Positions 32,785-44,628 are shown, counted from the stretch's first letter. The stretch is DNA of 64,000 nt from Opeltia flavorubescens (GCA_000442125.1 KE546969.1:1736001-1800000), one strand, 5' to 3'. The notes: generated by a model not told the origin, from the letters alone. A program made the numbers and translations.

Positions 32785-33863
32785 TGACGAGATGGCTAAA
32801 CGCACTAGGATCATCGATAGGTTGAGAGACCGAATTGGCCGGAAGATGGTGGAGTCCCGCGCGCAGAAGGAATGGAATCCTAGGACGAAGGTACAATATG
32901 GAGTACTATGACAGCTCCTAGAGTCTTCCAACGAGGCTTTTTGGACGATCGATCTGATCGAGACATAATTTGGCCCGTGTGGTAAGGATAAGACTTCCAA
33001 CGTTTGATCGGCGCTGTCATGCAGCCCAGAGAAATTTCGTGCGGAGGGCTGTGGAAATAGTCAAGGACCATGGCAAGGCGAGCAGAGCATGAGCATGACG
33101 AGGACATGTTTGGTCCCTTTGGCCGTTTGGCGATGGATGGATGACTGCTTGATTTCTATGTGTAGTAAATGGACTGTGTGGACCTTGTGTGGAAGAGGAG
33201 AATGAGGCATCTCCAATGAAATAAGCGCCGATGCAGTCAGGCCAGAAGCATGCAAGTGCGGCCACTCCAGGTCCCATGATCATGTAGTCCATGCGGGTTG
33301 CCTCATGGCTAAGACAATGGAGCACGCTACTCATGCAAGAGACCTTAAGAAGCTGCGGGAGTGGTCGAGGACAAGGCGAGACGGCATCCAACCAGTGAGC
33401 AATGTCGAGGCAGATCCTCGATCTTCCCCCGGCTCGACTCTCGGTCTGCATCCATCGTGATATGTTGTATTTCATAACTCTGCATGATGCGGTGGAAAAA
33501 TACCGCGCGTAAGACAATGCTGCTATTTTTCTCCTCTTACGGGATAGCCGTCTCGACTTGAAACGTAGAGAATCCCTATGAGCTAAGACCGTCAGCTGGC
33601 TGTGCAGTCCCATGGTTCTGTTCACGGCTGAGGAGAAAGACAGCCCGCTGGGAACGCTTCCCTTGTGTAATCGATTGTCCGGAGTGTGCTCCGTACGCAA
33701 AGATGCTTGAAGCTACTCGAATTACTCGTTGACATTTCGACGGTGATTATTGTCCATGTTGATAATTCTTGTAGGCAACAACACCGTGTATTGTTCGGTG
33801 ATGAGTGATTGAATAATCATGTCCTCCGGACCGGTTACCTGAGTAGCTTCGCCGCTAAAGAAG
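32785..33863. other. intergenic, one long antisense frame of doubtful meaning
   Basis: About 1.08 kb. The minus strand is open at 33017-33700 (227 codons) but shows no domain, biased composition only, and no conserved look. I treat it as chance. Otherwise 3' region of the HMCES homologue and promoter of the fusion gene. Confidence 0.35.
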
Positions 33864-36699
33864 ATGTTTTCTGCTCTGGGTCAAACCCCTGGTGTGAGCT
33901 TGCAAACACGAAAGGTTCTGATCATAATCAATCTTCAAAATGACTCTTTCGTCGATCATGATCACTTCAAGGTTACAACCAATCGTGAATTTGTCGATAA
34001 GATCAAAACGATGGTCCCCCATTTCCGTTCTATGGGCGAGATCATCTGGGTGCGAACCGAGATCACTCGAAAACCTAGTCCTGTCACGCCTCATCCAGCA
34101 CAGATCGAAGCAGATGCTGCCAAGACCGACGAGAAAAATAAGCACGAACGGATGGCAGAAGAGCAGAACCTGGCCGACGACACTAGCAGTATCGAAAGCG
34201 ACAAAGGCATCCAGCATTATCATCCAACCAGCCGATCTAAGGCAAGGATGAAGCAGGCTTCGGCAAGGACTCGACTTGATCAACGTTCTGCCAACATGGA
34301 AGCTTTTGACGACGAGAACAAGCCTTTGGAAGACTTCATGACCAAGCCTAGGAAAGGTAAAGAACCAGCTTTCTTCGTAGGCGGTACCCATGGCGCCGAG
34401 CTGGCCGATGATATTCTTCCAACCGTTGATCGAGACAAGGATATGATTATGACCAAGCACTACTACTCAGCATTTGACCAAACGTCACTCCTGATGACCC
34501 TGCGAATGAGACTGGTTACGGAAATCTATCTATGCGGCTGCTTGACAAACATTGGCATCTACGCTACTGCTGCGGATGCGGTGCAGCATGGGATGGATGT
34601 CACTGTTATTGATGATTGTCTCGGATATCGAAGCATAGACAAACACGAGGAAGCTCTTCGTCAAATGTCAGACATCATGGGCGTACGTGAGATTGACAGT
34701 GAAGAGATTATTGAGGAGAGCGGTGGCGGTGCACCTCCGGACGCTGAATTGCCCATGTTCACCGGTCCTGGTGTTGAAGGCATTGAAATGAATTCGCTCT
34801 CGTTGACCGGGAGTCCAAAAGCCAGCGGTGAATCAGAACCTGCGACTTCTGGCGATGGTCCTGATCAAGAGCAGTTGTCTGTGATTGATAGACAGCAAGG
34901 AACCGAGCCACTTGAAGAAGTACCGGCTCTTGAGGTTGGTGCCACTGAACCACCTACGAGTGCGCCCCAAAGCCGGCCTCGATCCACCATCTCGATAGCG
35001 GCAAAGAGTAGTCCATCACGATCGAAAGGTACGCCTACTGCTTCTCAACGAACTTCATATGTGAGAAATCGCGATTCATGGCCAGTCAATTCACGAACCT
35101 TGGGACCTCAAGATGCCATAGGCACAGGAGACTCAAAAATCATCCATAGCTTCCTCGCTTCGGACCTAGCAAGCAAAGCATTCCAGCAATTGAAAGGTGA
35201 AGTCAAATGGCAGACAATGAGTCAAAGGGGGGGTCAGGTGCCCCGACTGGTTGCAGTCCAAGGTCAGATAGAAAAAGATGGTGGAGTACCAATATACCGC
35301 CATCCTGCAGACGAGTCGCCTCCACTCCTACCCTTTACTCCTTGCGTGGAGAAGATTAGAAGGGCACTAGAAGATTCAATGGAGCAGCCTTTCAATCACG
35401 TTCTCATACAACTTTATCGAAGTGGCCATGACAATATTTCTGAGCATTCAGACAAGGTTAGTCTACAGACCTCTACGATGCTAGCAGTCGCTTATTGATG
35501 ATCACCCCATGCAGACACTTGATATCGTAAGGAGGTCATCGATAGTTAATGTGAGCATTGGTGCCCAACGTGTTATGACCCTCCGCACGAAGAAAGCAAG
35601 ACCCGCCAGCGGTGTGGACAGCCCCACTGCATCACGTCAGACGCAAAGAATACCACTACCTCACAATTCGGTCTTCGTTTTAGGACCGGAAAGTAACAGA
35701 CAATGGCTTCACGGTGTCAGGGCGGATAAGCGGCCGACACAACAGAAGTCGGAAGGCGAACAAGCGTTTGGAGGCGAGCGAATATCATTGACATTTAGGC
35801 ACATCGGTACATTCACCGATCCGAAGAATGAGAGGATATGGGGCCAGGGGGCTAAGAAAAAGGATCGGCAAAATGCTGGCCGGGTCGGGGCCGGTGGTCC
35901 TACAGAAACCGAAGCCATGCTTATCGCATTCGGGAAGGAAAATCATCAGGCGGACTTCGACTGGGAGGCAGGATACGGCAGCGGGTTTGATGCAATCAAT
36001 CTTGCCTCGAAGTTGCCGCCGAAGCTCGCCCTTTGTCGTAACAAGGTCGCAAACTTTCGAGTCAGACTCTCTCTGCTGGACAAGAAGATTCTATTCGTGG
36101 TTGAAGAAAAGCCTCCCAAAGCCGAAAAAGAGGATACTTCTCAGAAAGCCCGATATAGATCAAGTCCGTGGTCGCATGGCCTCTCAAATATCGAGAAGCC
36201 GATCTTCCGGGATACAGACGGAGAAGCATCGGAGATAGAAGGGGACCTTGCTATCCTGTTCTACCTTGAGAAACTACAACCGTATGACGAACCCACGCAA
36301 ACCGAATCTCAAGATCCCAATTATATCAATACACGCAACTTCAGCCGCGCCGCACAATCGAACGAGCTGCTATTCGCCTGGCAAAACTTGCCTTTCCAGG
36401 CGGCAGACAGTAAAAGGAGATCATCTGGGCCAACGGCCCGCTCACCCTCGTCGGACAACATGGTTATCCGCGAATTCGAGAAGGATCTCGATATATGGGA
36501 AGGATATGCCAAAGAGCATAAGCAATTCATCGCAGGCGATGATTGGACATTGATCGATTGTGCCTTCTGGCCTGTGCTCAATGAGATCGTGCACCTCTGG
36601 AAAGGCTTCAGGGTGCAGAAATATCCCGAGCTCAGCGCTTATCATGAGAGGGTGCTGGGTCGAGAATGCGTTCAGAAGCTGTTGGAGGATGATGGATGA
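33864..36699 (+). CDS. Isochorismatase-like / AlkB dioxygenase / GST-like fusion protein
   Basis: Two exons, 33864-35456 and 35515-36699, 925 residues, joined in frame across a 58-bp intron. Residues about 15-290 have the isochorismatase fold: VLIIINLQNDSF, then GAELADDILP, KHYYSAFDQTSLLMTLR and IYLCGCLTNIGIYATAADA. The usual catalytic Asp of hDxQ is Asn here and the usual catalytic Cys position is Gly. A Ser/Pro-rich linker runs to about 420. Residues about 420-660 are AlkB-like: LIQLYRSGHDNISEHSD (HxD iron ligands), QWLHG (third His) and RISLTFR (2-oxoglutarate Arg pair). The C-terminal part ends with a GST C-domain: FIAGDDWTLIDCAFWPVLNEI and YPELSAYHERV. Likely a 2-oxoglutarate/Fe(II) nucleic-acid demethylase with two accessory domains; substrate unknown. 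Confidence 0.88.
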
Positions 36700-38079
36700 A
36701 TGCCTCTGGTTGGCGACGAAGATATGATGAAGTCACGAATAAAGACGATATACGAGTCACGCGGGCTGGAAGGCGCAGATGGGAAATACTTATTACTGAC
36801 TAGAAGAGATCTCTCTCACGAACCACGCCTCCTTGTAGAGCGCAGTACGAAGACGCTCACGGTTTGGGAAACCATTGCATGGCGCTAGCTACATGTACAA
36901 TTCAATGACATACACTTGAAGTACACATGTTTTTATTGCTCTTCATATATGAACCTCTTTCCAGGATATAAAAATATGCGTGTACCGTGACCTCACCCCA
37001 GCATTTTGAAAAATTGCAAACGAATTCACAGTCTGATACCGCGATGACTCAAAAATTTCGAAAAATCTGATACCTATGTATGTTTTGTGACTTACCTCTA
37101 AGCATCGACTCACCACAACGGCTTCCAGCGTAGATATTGACAAAAATTAAAGACCAACATATCGGAAACATTCCCACTTACCCACAATCCATACTAACTC
37201 CTCTACGGAACTTAACACTGGTGAAGAGCTATACACCTCATCTCTCCAGGGTTTAAGTGCCTGCGTCCGTAGCTCTCTTTACCTGAGTTTTTTCTCATTT
37301 GCCAATCCTTACCTCCATAGTAGTCTGCAAAATTTACCCCATGACATCTTTCGAAGACTGACCCCGGACCTCTATCAATTTTTCTGACTCGATTTTCCCC
37401 CGAGTATAGTCGCTTTTCAACCAGAGTCTTCCTTCCAAGATAGTGGAATTTTCCTCTTCAGTCGACTCTCTGCTCGCTGCGTGAGTCAATCTGCTGTAGA
37501 TAAATGAGATCTCAGTGGCTTTGATGGGTTTGAGAAAGGTGCGGGTTTGAGGCGGTCGCCGGCTCTGCATTCCTAATTTTCTTTGACCTTGACTTTGAAG
37601 ACGATATCATCTTTATCCTACGTAGCCAGACGAGGAGGAGCTTCTGTTATGGGAGTGTAGTTGAGAGGATATTGATTGATAGCGATGATGGTGTTGGTTC
37701 TCGTTTTGCGCTCGGTAAGACTGGTCTTGATTGTTTGCTCATCATGGATGGATATCTTTTGGTTGAAGATCCAGCAAGAGACGTCGGTCGATTAATCTCG
37801 CTAAAGTAGCCATGCTACTCTCTCGATCGTGTTGACACTTATATTCGCTGTTTGAATATTATTACTGAAGTCCGGTTATCAAGTAGATAACCTTGTTATC
37901 TTAGCGTGGTATTTCAGCCGAGGTACTTTTCAAGCAAGGTAGCGGAGCTCCGTATATCTCTTCAAGATATTGATCGCAATATAAGACGTTCCCAGGCTCG
38001 ATTCACTTCATGCGAGCATAAAAATCTCAACTTCGAGCTCACGAGTCTAGTCTAAGCACCATTTCATCGTACCGCTCGG
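36700..38079. other. intergenic, no gene recognised
   Basis: About 1.38 kb between the fusion gene and the dienoyl-CoA isomerase gene. AT-rich parts at 36900-37300 and 37800-38040. Short frames only. Likely 3' region and promoter. Confidence 0.4.
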
Positions 38080-39220
38080 ATGGCGGAACCTTCACCACCT
38101 CCTACCCCCGAACACTTCAACCTCACCTTCCCACTCCCTTACGTTGCTCATGTTGAGATCAATCGACCGGAAAAGCTCAATGCATTTATAGAACCGTAAG
38201 TCCTACTGGAGCAATGCCTCTAAATTACCTATCTACACTTTCCTTCCATCTCTCCACTCCCACAGACCACCGAAAAGGCCCACTGCTCTCATTGCCCGAA
38301 CAAACACATCCCACAATTTGCGGTTCAGAAATGGTAGCTAATCGCCCCCTTAATCTAGGATGTGGCTCGCCCTCCCACAACTCTTCTCCCACCTCTCCAC
38401 CTCCCCCTCCGTCCGCGTCATAATCCTCTCCGGTGCCGGCCTAAAAGCCTTCACGGCCGGCCTTGACATAGTCGCCGCATCCCAATCCGGCCCCTTAGTC
38501 CAGGGCTATCCCACCACTCAGCCTCCCTCCGAATCCCAGAACGATACCACGAATCAAAATATCTACTCCCAACCAACCGGCACACCCTACACCACACAAA
38601 AACCCCCACCTCCACCTCCCTCCCTCCCCCCCGACCCCGCACGCCTCGCCCGCTCCTTATTAACCCACATCACAACCTTCCAATCCTGCATCTCCTCCCT
38701 AGAACGCTGCTCAAAACCCATCATCGCCGTCCTCCACGGCTACTGCTACGGCCTAGGCATCGACCTCTCCCTCTGCGCCGACGTCCGCATCTGTGCCCCC
38801 GACACGAAGTTCGCGGTAAAGGAAGTCGACATCGGCCTCGCAGCCGACATCGGGACTTTAAGCCGCTTAGGCAAGAGCGTGGCGAGCGCATCTTGGGTTA
38901 AAGATGTATGTCTCACGGGAAGGGAATTTGATGCCTTGGAAGCGAAGCAAATGGGGCTAGTGAGCGGGGTTGTGGAGCAAGGGGGTGGGAAGGAGGGGGT
39001 TATGGCTGAGGCGTTGAGGTGGGCGGGGGGAGTGGCGGAGAAGAGCCCTGTTGCTGTGCAGGGGACTAAGGAGTTACTTAATTGGAGTCGGGATAGGGGG
39101 GTGGAGGATGGGTTGAGGTATACGGCTGTTTGGAATAGTGCTGCGTTGCAGACTAGGGATACGGGGGCGGCGATTAAGGCTGTTGGGGGGAGGAGGAAGG
39201 CGAGGTTTGAGAAGCTGTAA
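38080..39220 (+). CDS. Delta3,5-delta2,4-dienoyl-CoA isomerase (ECH1-like)
   Basis: Two exons, 38080-38195 and 38359-39220, 325 residues, crotonase superfamily. The start of the fold is VAHVEINRPEKLNAFIEPMW. A 55-residue Pro/Gln/Thr-rich insert follows LDIVAAS. The active-site helix reads VLHGYCYGLGIDLSLCADVRI, and then VKEVDIGLAADIGTLSRL. The three acidic residues used by ECH1 are all kept: Asp in GIDL, Glu in VKEVD and Asp in LAADIGT. The enzyme moves double bonds during beta-oxidation of unsaturated fatty acids. The end is FEKL, not a canonical peroxisomal PTS1 (SKL/AKL type), and there is no obvious mitochondrial presequence, so the location is uncertain. Confidence 0.88.
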
Positions 39221-40168
39221 GAGGGGAAGGGGGTGGAAGGGGATGGAGTTGGGAGTTGGGGGATGGGTTCTGTGGGGAGGAGGGGGGGTTTGTAGAGGTA
39301 AGCGTGGTCTGCATAAACATAGTTGACGAATATGTATGGAGTGTGAAGCAATATTCGTGGAGCAAAATATCACACGCCCCTCTATGGAAACTTGGGGCAG
39401 GTTTTCAACATGAAATAAATCAAGCGGCTCAGTGGTCACAAAATTCTTCAGACTTACCGACTGATAAACATTTCATGTTCTGCATTACTGTGCCTTCATT
39501 CACTTAGTGGAAAGGATCAGACCTCCTTCTCGGTGATGATATTTCATGTTCCTGCCCAATCACTCTTGAGAAAGAAAAGAGTAGCCCTGAAGATTAGAAA
39601 AGGCTTCAACGAATGCACTCAACACCGATGGTAACAACTCAATTCCTGACTCATTGTACTGAGCTTCCTAAGCTACCGCTTAAAATTTAGTGATCAACGT
39701 CGATAGAAAAGTTTCTCTGTCCGTAGCCTCTGAAATGAGTGCGCTTGAAGAACAGGGAAGGGGGTCCGGTTGTTCCACGCTGATGGATCGACCTTTCAAT
39801 GTACCATCCGCATAACATTTGCACTGTCCAGAATCTCTGAATTAAGAGCGTCAGATGAATAGGAAAGCGGGTCCGGTTGCTCCACGCTGACGAATAAAAC
39901 CCGGTCAATAATGTACCTTGTGTGAAGAAAAAGAAAGAAAACGAGGTCCGCTCCGGCTGCGCCCGCTTGCTTAATTATGATTTCGAAAATGAAATTCGTG
40001 TGCTGTGTCGTTGTTCCCCTTCCACTGCTCTTCTTATTCCTCCCCCGTTTTCGGTGTAAAGTTGAAGTCCTGCTTGATTATGGCCGTCCAAAGACACAAG
40101 AACCGTCAGCGCTTGAAAGGTCCTGTGTCTTTGAAATCTGGCTCCGAAGCTCCGTTAAACTAGACACC
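39221..40168. other. convergent 3' region with degenerate direct repeats
   Basis: About 950 bp without a supported gene between two convergent genes. It contains the repeat at 39727-39975 described separately. The rest is 3' flank. Confidence 0.4.
39727..39975. repeat. Degenerate direct repeat, about 107-bp period
   Basis: The core GGTCCGGTTGTTCCACGCTGA (one base varies) occurs at about 39763 and 39870, 107 bp apart. Each copy is preceded by a purine-rich GAAGAA/GATGAA...GGAAAG run and followed by a related AATGTACC at 39799 and 39909. A third weaker copy (GAGGTCCGCTCCGGCTGCG) lies near 39940. No known element was recognised. Confidence 0.6.
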
Positions 40169-40798
40169 TCAGTCGTGAAGCACCACCAGCCCAGGACCCG
40201 CGACTGCCGGACCACTGGGTGACGATGAAGGGCCTTCGTCATAGTCTGGTGGCTTCTGGTCTGACCTCGTAAGATCCTGCAAAGGTATATCGTTCCCTAG
40301 CCCCGCTCTCTCTCCTCCTGGACCGGTGTACGCCGGCTCCGGTTCCTTAGGCACATACGGCGGCGGTGCCTCTCCTCTCTCATTCAACCCTTCCTCTCTC
40401 CTCGGTTGTCGTGGCGAATTCCTCGGCATCCGAAATCTCCCCGGACCCCATGGTCCGCTGCCAGGCCAGCGTTCAAGATCCCGCGCTAGTGCTTGCTGTC
40501 CGTTGCGGCGAGAGAGCTGGACTTTTTGACGTTGTCGACGGGCGTAGGCGATATAGATGATGCCGAGGATGATTATGAGGAGGGCGAGGAGGAGGAAGTA
40601 GTAGTTTAGTATACCGCTGTCGTTATCGTCGTTGTTGAGGGAGTTGTCGTTTGCTGAATCTGGGATGTTGGTGTACTGGCCAGCTGCTCCGACGGCGGAA
40701 GCCAAGGCATCCGTGGGTAATGAGGGGGATTGGGTTGGCGTGTGGCCGTATATGTCTCTGGCGATGCTGGAGGGCACTGAACCCGATTCGAGGGCCAT
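40169..40798 (-). CDS. Single-pass membrane protein with PPxY motifs
   Basis: Single exon, 209 residues. The N-terminal 65 residues are Ser/Thr/Asn-rich, probably lumenal or extracellular, but lack a cleavable signal. One strong hydrophobic segment, YYFLLLALLIIILGIIYIAY, is followed at once by ARRQRQKVQLSRR, which by the positive-inside rule puts the C-terminus in the cytosol. The tail is Pro/Arg-rich with two PY motifs, PPPY (APPPYVP) and PPDY (KPPDYDE). PY motifs bind WW domains of Rsp5/Nedd4 ubiquitin ligases, so the protein is a candidate Rsp5 adaptor or substrate in endosomal sorting. No family name recognised. It is divergent from TFB5. Confidence 0.75.
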   Translation of the reverse strand: MALESGSVPSSIARDIYGHTPTQSPSLPTDALASAVGAAGQYTNIPDSANDNSLNNDDNDSGILNYYFLLLALLIIILGIIYIAYARRQRQKVQLSRRNGQQALARDLERWPGSGPWGPGRFRMPRNSPRQPRREEGLNERGEAPPPYVPKEPEPAYTGPGGERAGLGNDIPLQDLTRSDQKPPDYDEGPSSSPSGPAVAGPGLVVLHD

Positions 40799-41218
40799 TT
40801 TGATTTTTTCTGGAATATTTGGAGCTGTTGCTTTGAGGAAAGCTTGTGATGAGGATAGGAGAAGGGTGAGTGTTGATGACCAAGCAACTCCGGAGATTCC
40901 GAGCTTTTAGCTCATGGAAAGTGAGCTCAGCAAAGCTTCAAGGAAAGATATAACTCATGAGTAAAAGATAAGTGAACAGAGAAAGGCCATGAAGGCCTTC
41001 AATGCCTCAAAGGTGGATGGCTCAGGGAATTTGGTGTTGTCAGTTCACGTCATGCGTAAAGTCGGATAGGTTGTTCCGCGTGGATCCATAACGGCCTTGG
41101 CAAAGCTTGTCATCCTTGTTGCCAAGACTTCCGAGGCTCTTTCTTTAGTCTAGTCAACTCCGCTATGGTGACTTGGAGATGCCAACAAACGAAAGGACAA
41201 CGATAATTCGATGGCAAG
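40799..41218. promoter_or_regulatory. Divergent promoter, PPxY protein / TFB5
   Basis: 420 bp between divergent start codons. No named control element recognised. Confidence 0.4.
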
Positions 41219-41543
41219 ATGCCTAAAGCTGTCAAAGGTATGTCTTGCGTGATAAGGCAAGATTATAACTGACACATTCATCCTCCACCAGGCGTTCTAG
41301 TAGAGTGCGATCCTTCAATCAAAGCGATCATCCTAAAGATTGATCAAGAGCAACATGACTACATTGTCGAAGATTTAGATGATCAGACACTGCTAATCAG
41401 AGAGAGCCAGCTTCTACGTCTGAAAGAAAAGCTGGAAGAAGTATGCAGCACTACTCTTTCCTGCGTCCAGGCAATGACATACTCAACTCTTACAGGTGCT
41501 CGCTGATACCCAACAAATGCCCGACGAGAGCGGCTCGGATTGA
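41219..41543 (+). CDS. TFB5: TFIIH subunit Tfb5 (TTDA/GTF2H5 homologue)
   Basis: Three exons, 41219-41237, 41292-41440 and 41496-41543, 71 residues, the usual family length. The product starts MPKAVKGVLVECDPSIKAII and continues LKIDQEQHDYIVEDLDDQTLL, matching the Tfb5/TTDA fold that pairs with the C-terminal part of Tfb2 (p52). It ends with an acidic tail QQMPDESGSD. Tfb5 stabilises core TFIIH and stimulates its ATPase in nucleotide-excision repair. The very short first exon, six codons plus one base, makes this gene easy to miss. Intact. Confidence 0.95.
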
Positions 41544-43061
41544 TCCACGTGACTGCAATGATCGGCCACACATTTCATGCAGAAAGAAAACGGAAGCCGA
41601 ATTCAACGATTTCGTACAGGTCAAACCGCTCGTCTGCACCTCTCACCTCGCCTCCAATGAAGGACGACTCTCAAAAAGTGATCTACGTCCAGACCGACAA
41701 TCTACACTCGATCTGATGACCCCGCATGCAAAAGACTCAAGTTTGCCGTGGTCAAGAGTCGGTCATGAGACGCGGAATATCCATTGAAGAGACCCTTTTG
41801 GTGCCTGCGGAAAATTGCCTTTGGAAAGCACATTGCCTCAGCTGATAAATCAATACTCCTGCTTTTCGCGCCGTACGCCAGTTGTCAGACCTGACGAATT
41901 CTCCACTTTGTGTCATGGTCCGCACATTTCCCTGTTTGCGAGCCTGGATGGTCTCCGTTTGTTGGCCAGGATTCTATACTATTCGAGGCGACTCGAGCGC
42001 TCATACGTCGAGGCACAATCTCCGAGCTATCTAGGAAACGGTATCGGATAGTCCACCCATCAGAAACGTCATCGCAAGCATGGATTTCCGCTCTTTCTTT
42101 AAAGCACTAAACCACTAGGGATTCTTCCTACACTCTGGTCTGAGACTACTTGCGCTTAGATGTTCGCGCTTGAAGCCCAGTACAAAGACTAAAGCACAAC
42201 CATGGTCTCAATGGCGGAGCGGAGTTCCTCACACCTTCATCCTCCGGGGGATCGGCGAGTTTGCCGACACGCCCGGCGCTAACCGACGCACCGAACATGA
42301 ACAGGAAGGCAGTCGCGATATCCAAATCCTTTTCAGGGTCACCTATCTGAAGTTTGAGGCAAACGTCATTATTAAGGCTGTGCCAACTATGGTGGGTCGC
42401 ACAGCTTCCCTACTCGCCCTCATGCTCGTTTCCTTGGTGATTGGGACACTACCTGTAGCTGGGTTATCCGAAGGTGGTCAACCTGCGGAATATATCCATT
42501 ACCCTGAGGCAGAATCTGGTAGATGCCTAATTCAATCGGATGCACAATTTCACTAGCAACGCTAGACATTGTCTCTGTATTCTAGTGCTGGCACCGTTGT
42601 GCGTAAGAACACGTGAATCCTCGCTCTTATCTCCGAATTTGCCTATTTGGTTTCATGCTTTAAGCAGAATCCCTCAGAGTCTTGCCATACTCTCTTCTCT
42701 GCACCATCTTTACGGATGCGAGGCCAAGTCCGAAACATCGTCAGAATAGGCTGACATCATTGTGCAAACATTGTATTCCCTGCAAGTCATCCGGCTCGCT
42801 ATCGTTAGTCTAGCTCGCTCTGATTGTCCATCGTCAACGACATCTCATTCTCATAGTGTATCAATGAGCTAGAACAGCTGAATGTCAGGAGGGGCAAGGA
42901 CGAGCACTGACATCCATTAATCTCCTTCATGGTGTACATCATCCTGAATTTCTAGAGGTGTATAAAGCTAAGACCTCAACAGAAATGTATAATGGATGTG
43001 CTCAACAATAAATTTGATCCAAAACCATCAGTGCTAGCAAGCACTTTGTTACCGTATCAAA
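41544..43061. other. intergenic, one possible tiny secreted frame
   Basis: About 1.5 kb. A 55-codon frame at 42389-42556 begins with a signal-peptide-like stretch (MVGRTASLLALMLVSLVIGT), but it has no cysteines for a typical small secreted protein beyond one and no homologue I recognise. Otherwise no feature; promoter of the methyltransferase gene at the right end. Confidence 0.3.
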
Positions 43062-44326
43062 ATGGATGAATCGAAGAATCTCGAGCAGTATCAGCAGTCT
43101 CGGTCAGTGCCTGGTGCACGGCAAGTGGCTTCACTCAGGTATGCCTCATGTCCAGCGTCGATTCATTCTCGGGTCGCTTACAGCCTTTTCGGCGAGGACA
43201 TTACTTACTCATACCTTCAGGTCTGCTCAACAGTATTACAGCTGGAAGAATCAGTTGGGCTTCCTCATCCATCCCAAGATTGAGATAAACGTAGAACCAG
43301 ACCAGCTCAGTATTGCCGACATTGGAACCGGAACAGGGTATACTCTTCCCATTTGCCTGATCCTACTCCCTCCTTTCCAGAACAAGCATCACTGACCTAA
43401 TCAATGCATTTCAGAGCCTGGCTATTCGATCTAGCAAAGAAGCTCCTTCCTCCCGTAAAACTCCACGGCTTCGACATCGACACCTCCCTTGCCCCTCCGC
43501 CTGCGTGGCTCCCGGAGAACGTCACCATCCAAGCTGTGGATAATTACACGGACGAGTTTTCCCCTTCTTCGGCCCAAACTTACGATATTATCCGTGTCTC
43601 GAACATTGCCTCGACTATTGGAGATAATGACCCTGGCGCTGTGGTTAAGAATGTTATGGCTATGTTGAGTAAGTATTCTTACCATACACCCTCAAAGAAG
43701 TCATATGAGCGCTTCCAAACAATAAAACATAATAACCATACTCAATGACTAAAAATTCTCCTCCCACAACAGAACCAGGCGGCTACATCCAATGGCAAGA
43801 ACCCGATACCGCTCACCGCCGTATCCTCCTCCCTAATCCCCTCCTCCCTAACCCTCTCCCACCATCATCATCCCTTAACCAATCATCTGCACAACACCTC
43901 TCCTCCCTCCTCCGCTTCCTCGAAAACGAAGAAGCAGCCACCACTCCGAGGGGATGGATCGATAGCCTCCCGGATATTTTCTCCAGATTTGGCCTTGAGG
44001 TTCCCGCCGCGGTGCAGCATCGGTATCGGATTCCGGATTGTTATGGGAGGGGGGAGACGGATCGATTTTTGGTTGAGGTTGGGAGTTTGGTTGGGGAGGG
44101 GGGGTTTGATGGGGAGGGGCATGGTGGTGGTGATAGAGGGATGGGGGAGAGTGGTGCTGGTGGGAGTGGTGGAAGGGGTGGGGATGGGAATGAAGGCAAG
44201 GAAGGAGGAGGGAAGAAAGGGGATGTTTTGAAGAGGATTTTGGATCTGGCGAGGGAGGAGTGTGAGAGGGATGGAGTGGGGGTTAGGGTTGATGTTGTTG
44301 TTGCGGTTGGTAGGAAGGGGGATTGA
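43062..44326 (+). CDS. SAM-dependent methyltransferase (UMTA/LaeA-like group)
   Basis: Four exons: 43062-43138, 43221-43337, 43415-43668 and 43773-44326, 333 residues. The first join restores SLRSAQQYYSWKNQLGFLIHP, the second completes the SAM-binding motif I, IADIGTGTGAWLFDLAK. Motif II follows as KLHGFDIDTSLAPP. The segment NYTDEFSPSSAQTYDIIRVSN and the post-motif KPGGYIQWQEPD are typical of fungal methyltransferases often found beside secondary-metabolite genes. Here there is no synthase nearby. The C-terminal 80 residues include a Gly-rich low-complexity insert (GGGDRGMGESGAGGSGGRGG) that is unusual for the family. Substrate unknown. Confidence 0.87.
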
Positions 44327-44628
44327 GGTTTTTGATGAGCTAGGGATTGAAAGGATGGAGGTGATTGAGATTGAGCATTTGCATTTGGTGTATTGGATGG
44401 AATGAATGGGCTGGTAGGGACAAGGACATTCTTTGATCGATCAACTCGATTTCTTGAATCGCCTTTTACACTGGTCAGTGGGAATGCGAGCAGTTTTCTA
44501 TGCGTGATATTACTACGAACAAGCGTAGATATGCTATCCAATGATCTACAAATCTATGTACAATGCTACATATTCGCTTTCTTCTCTCCCACTGGAAAGC
44601 TTTCTACACCCCAACCACTCCATTCATA
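44327..44628. other. convergent 3' region
   Basis: About 300 bp between convergent genes, no feature recognised. Confidence 0.4.

Noticed and set aside
33017-33700. 227-codon minus frame
   Set aside because: Long, but no recognisable domain and no splice partners; likely chance opening in a GC-balanced spacer.
42170-42556. 128-codon plus frame with signal-like segment
   Set aside because: Only the inner Met at 42389 resembles a secreted start; no cysteine pattern or homologue, too weak to call a gene.
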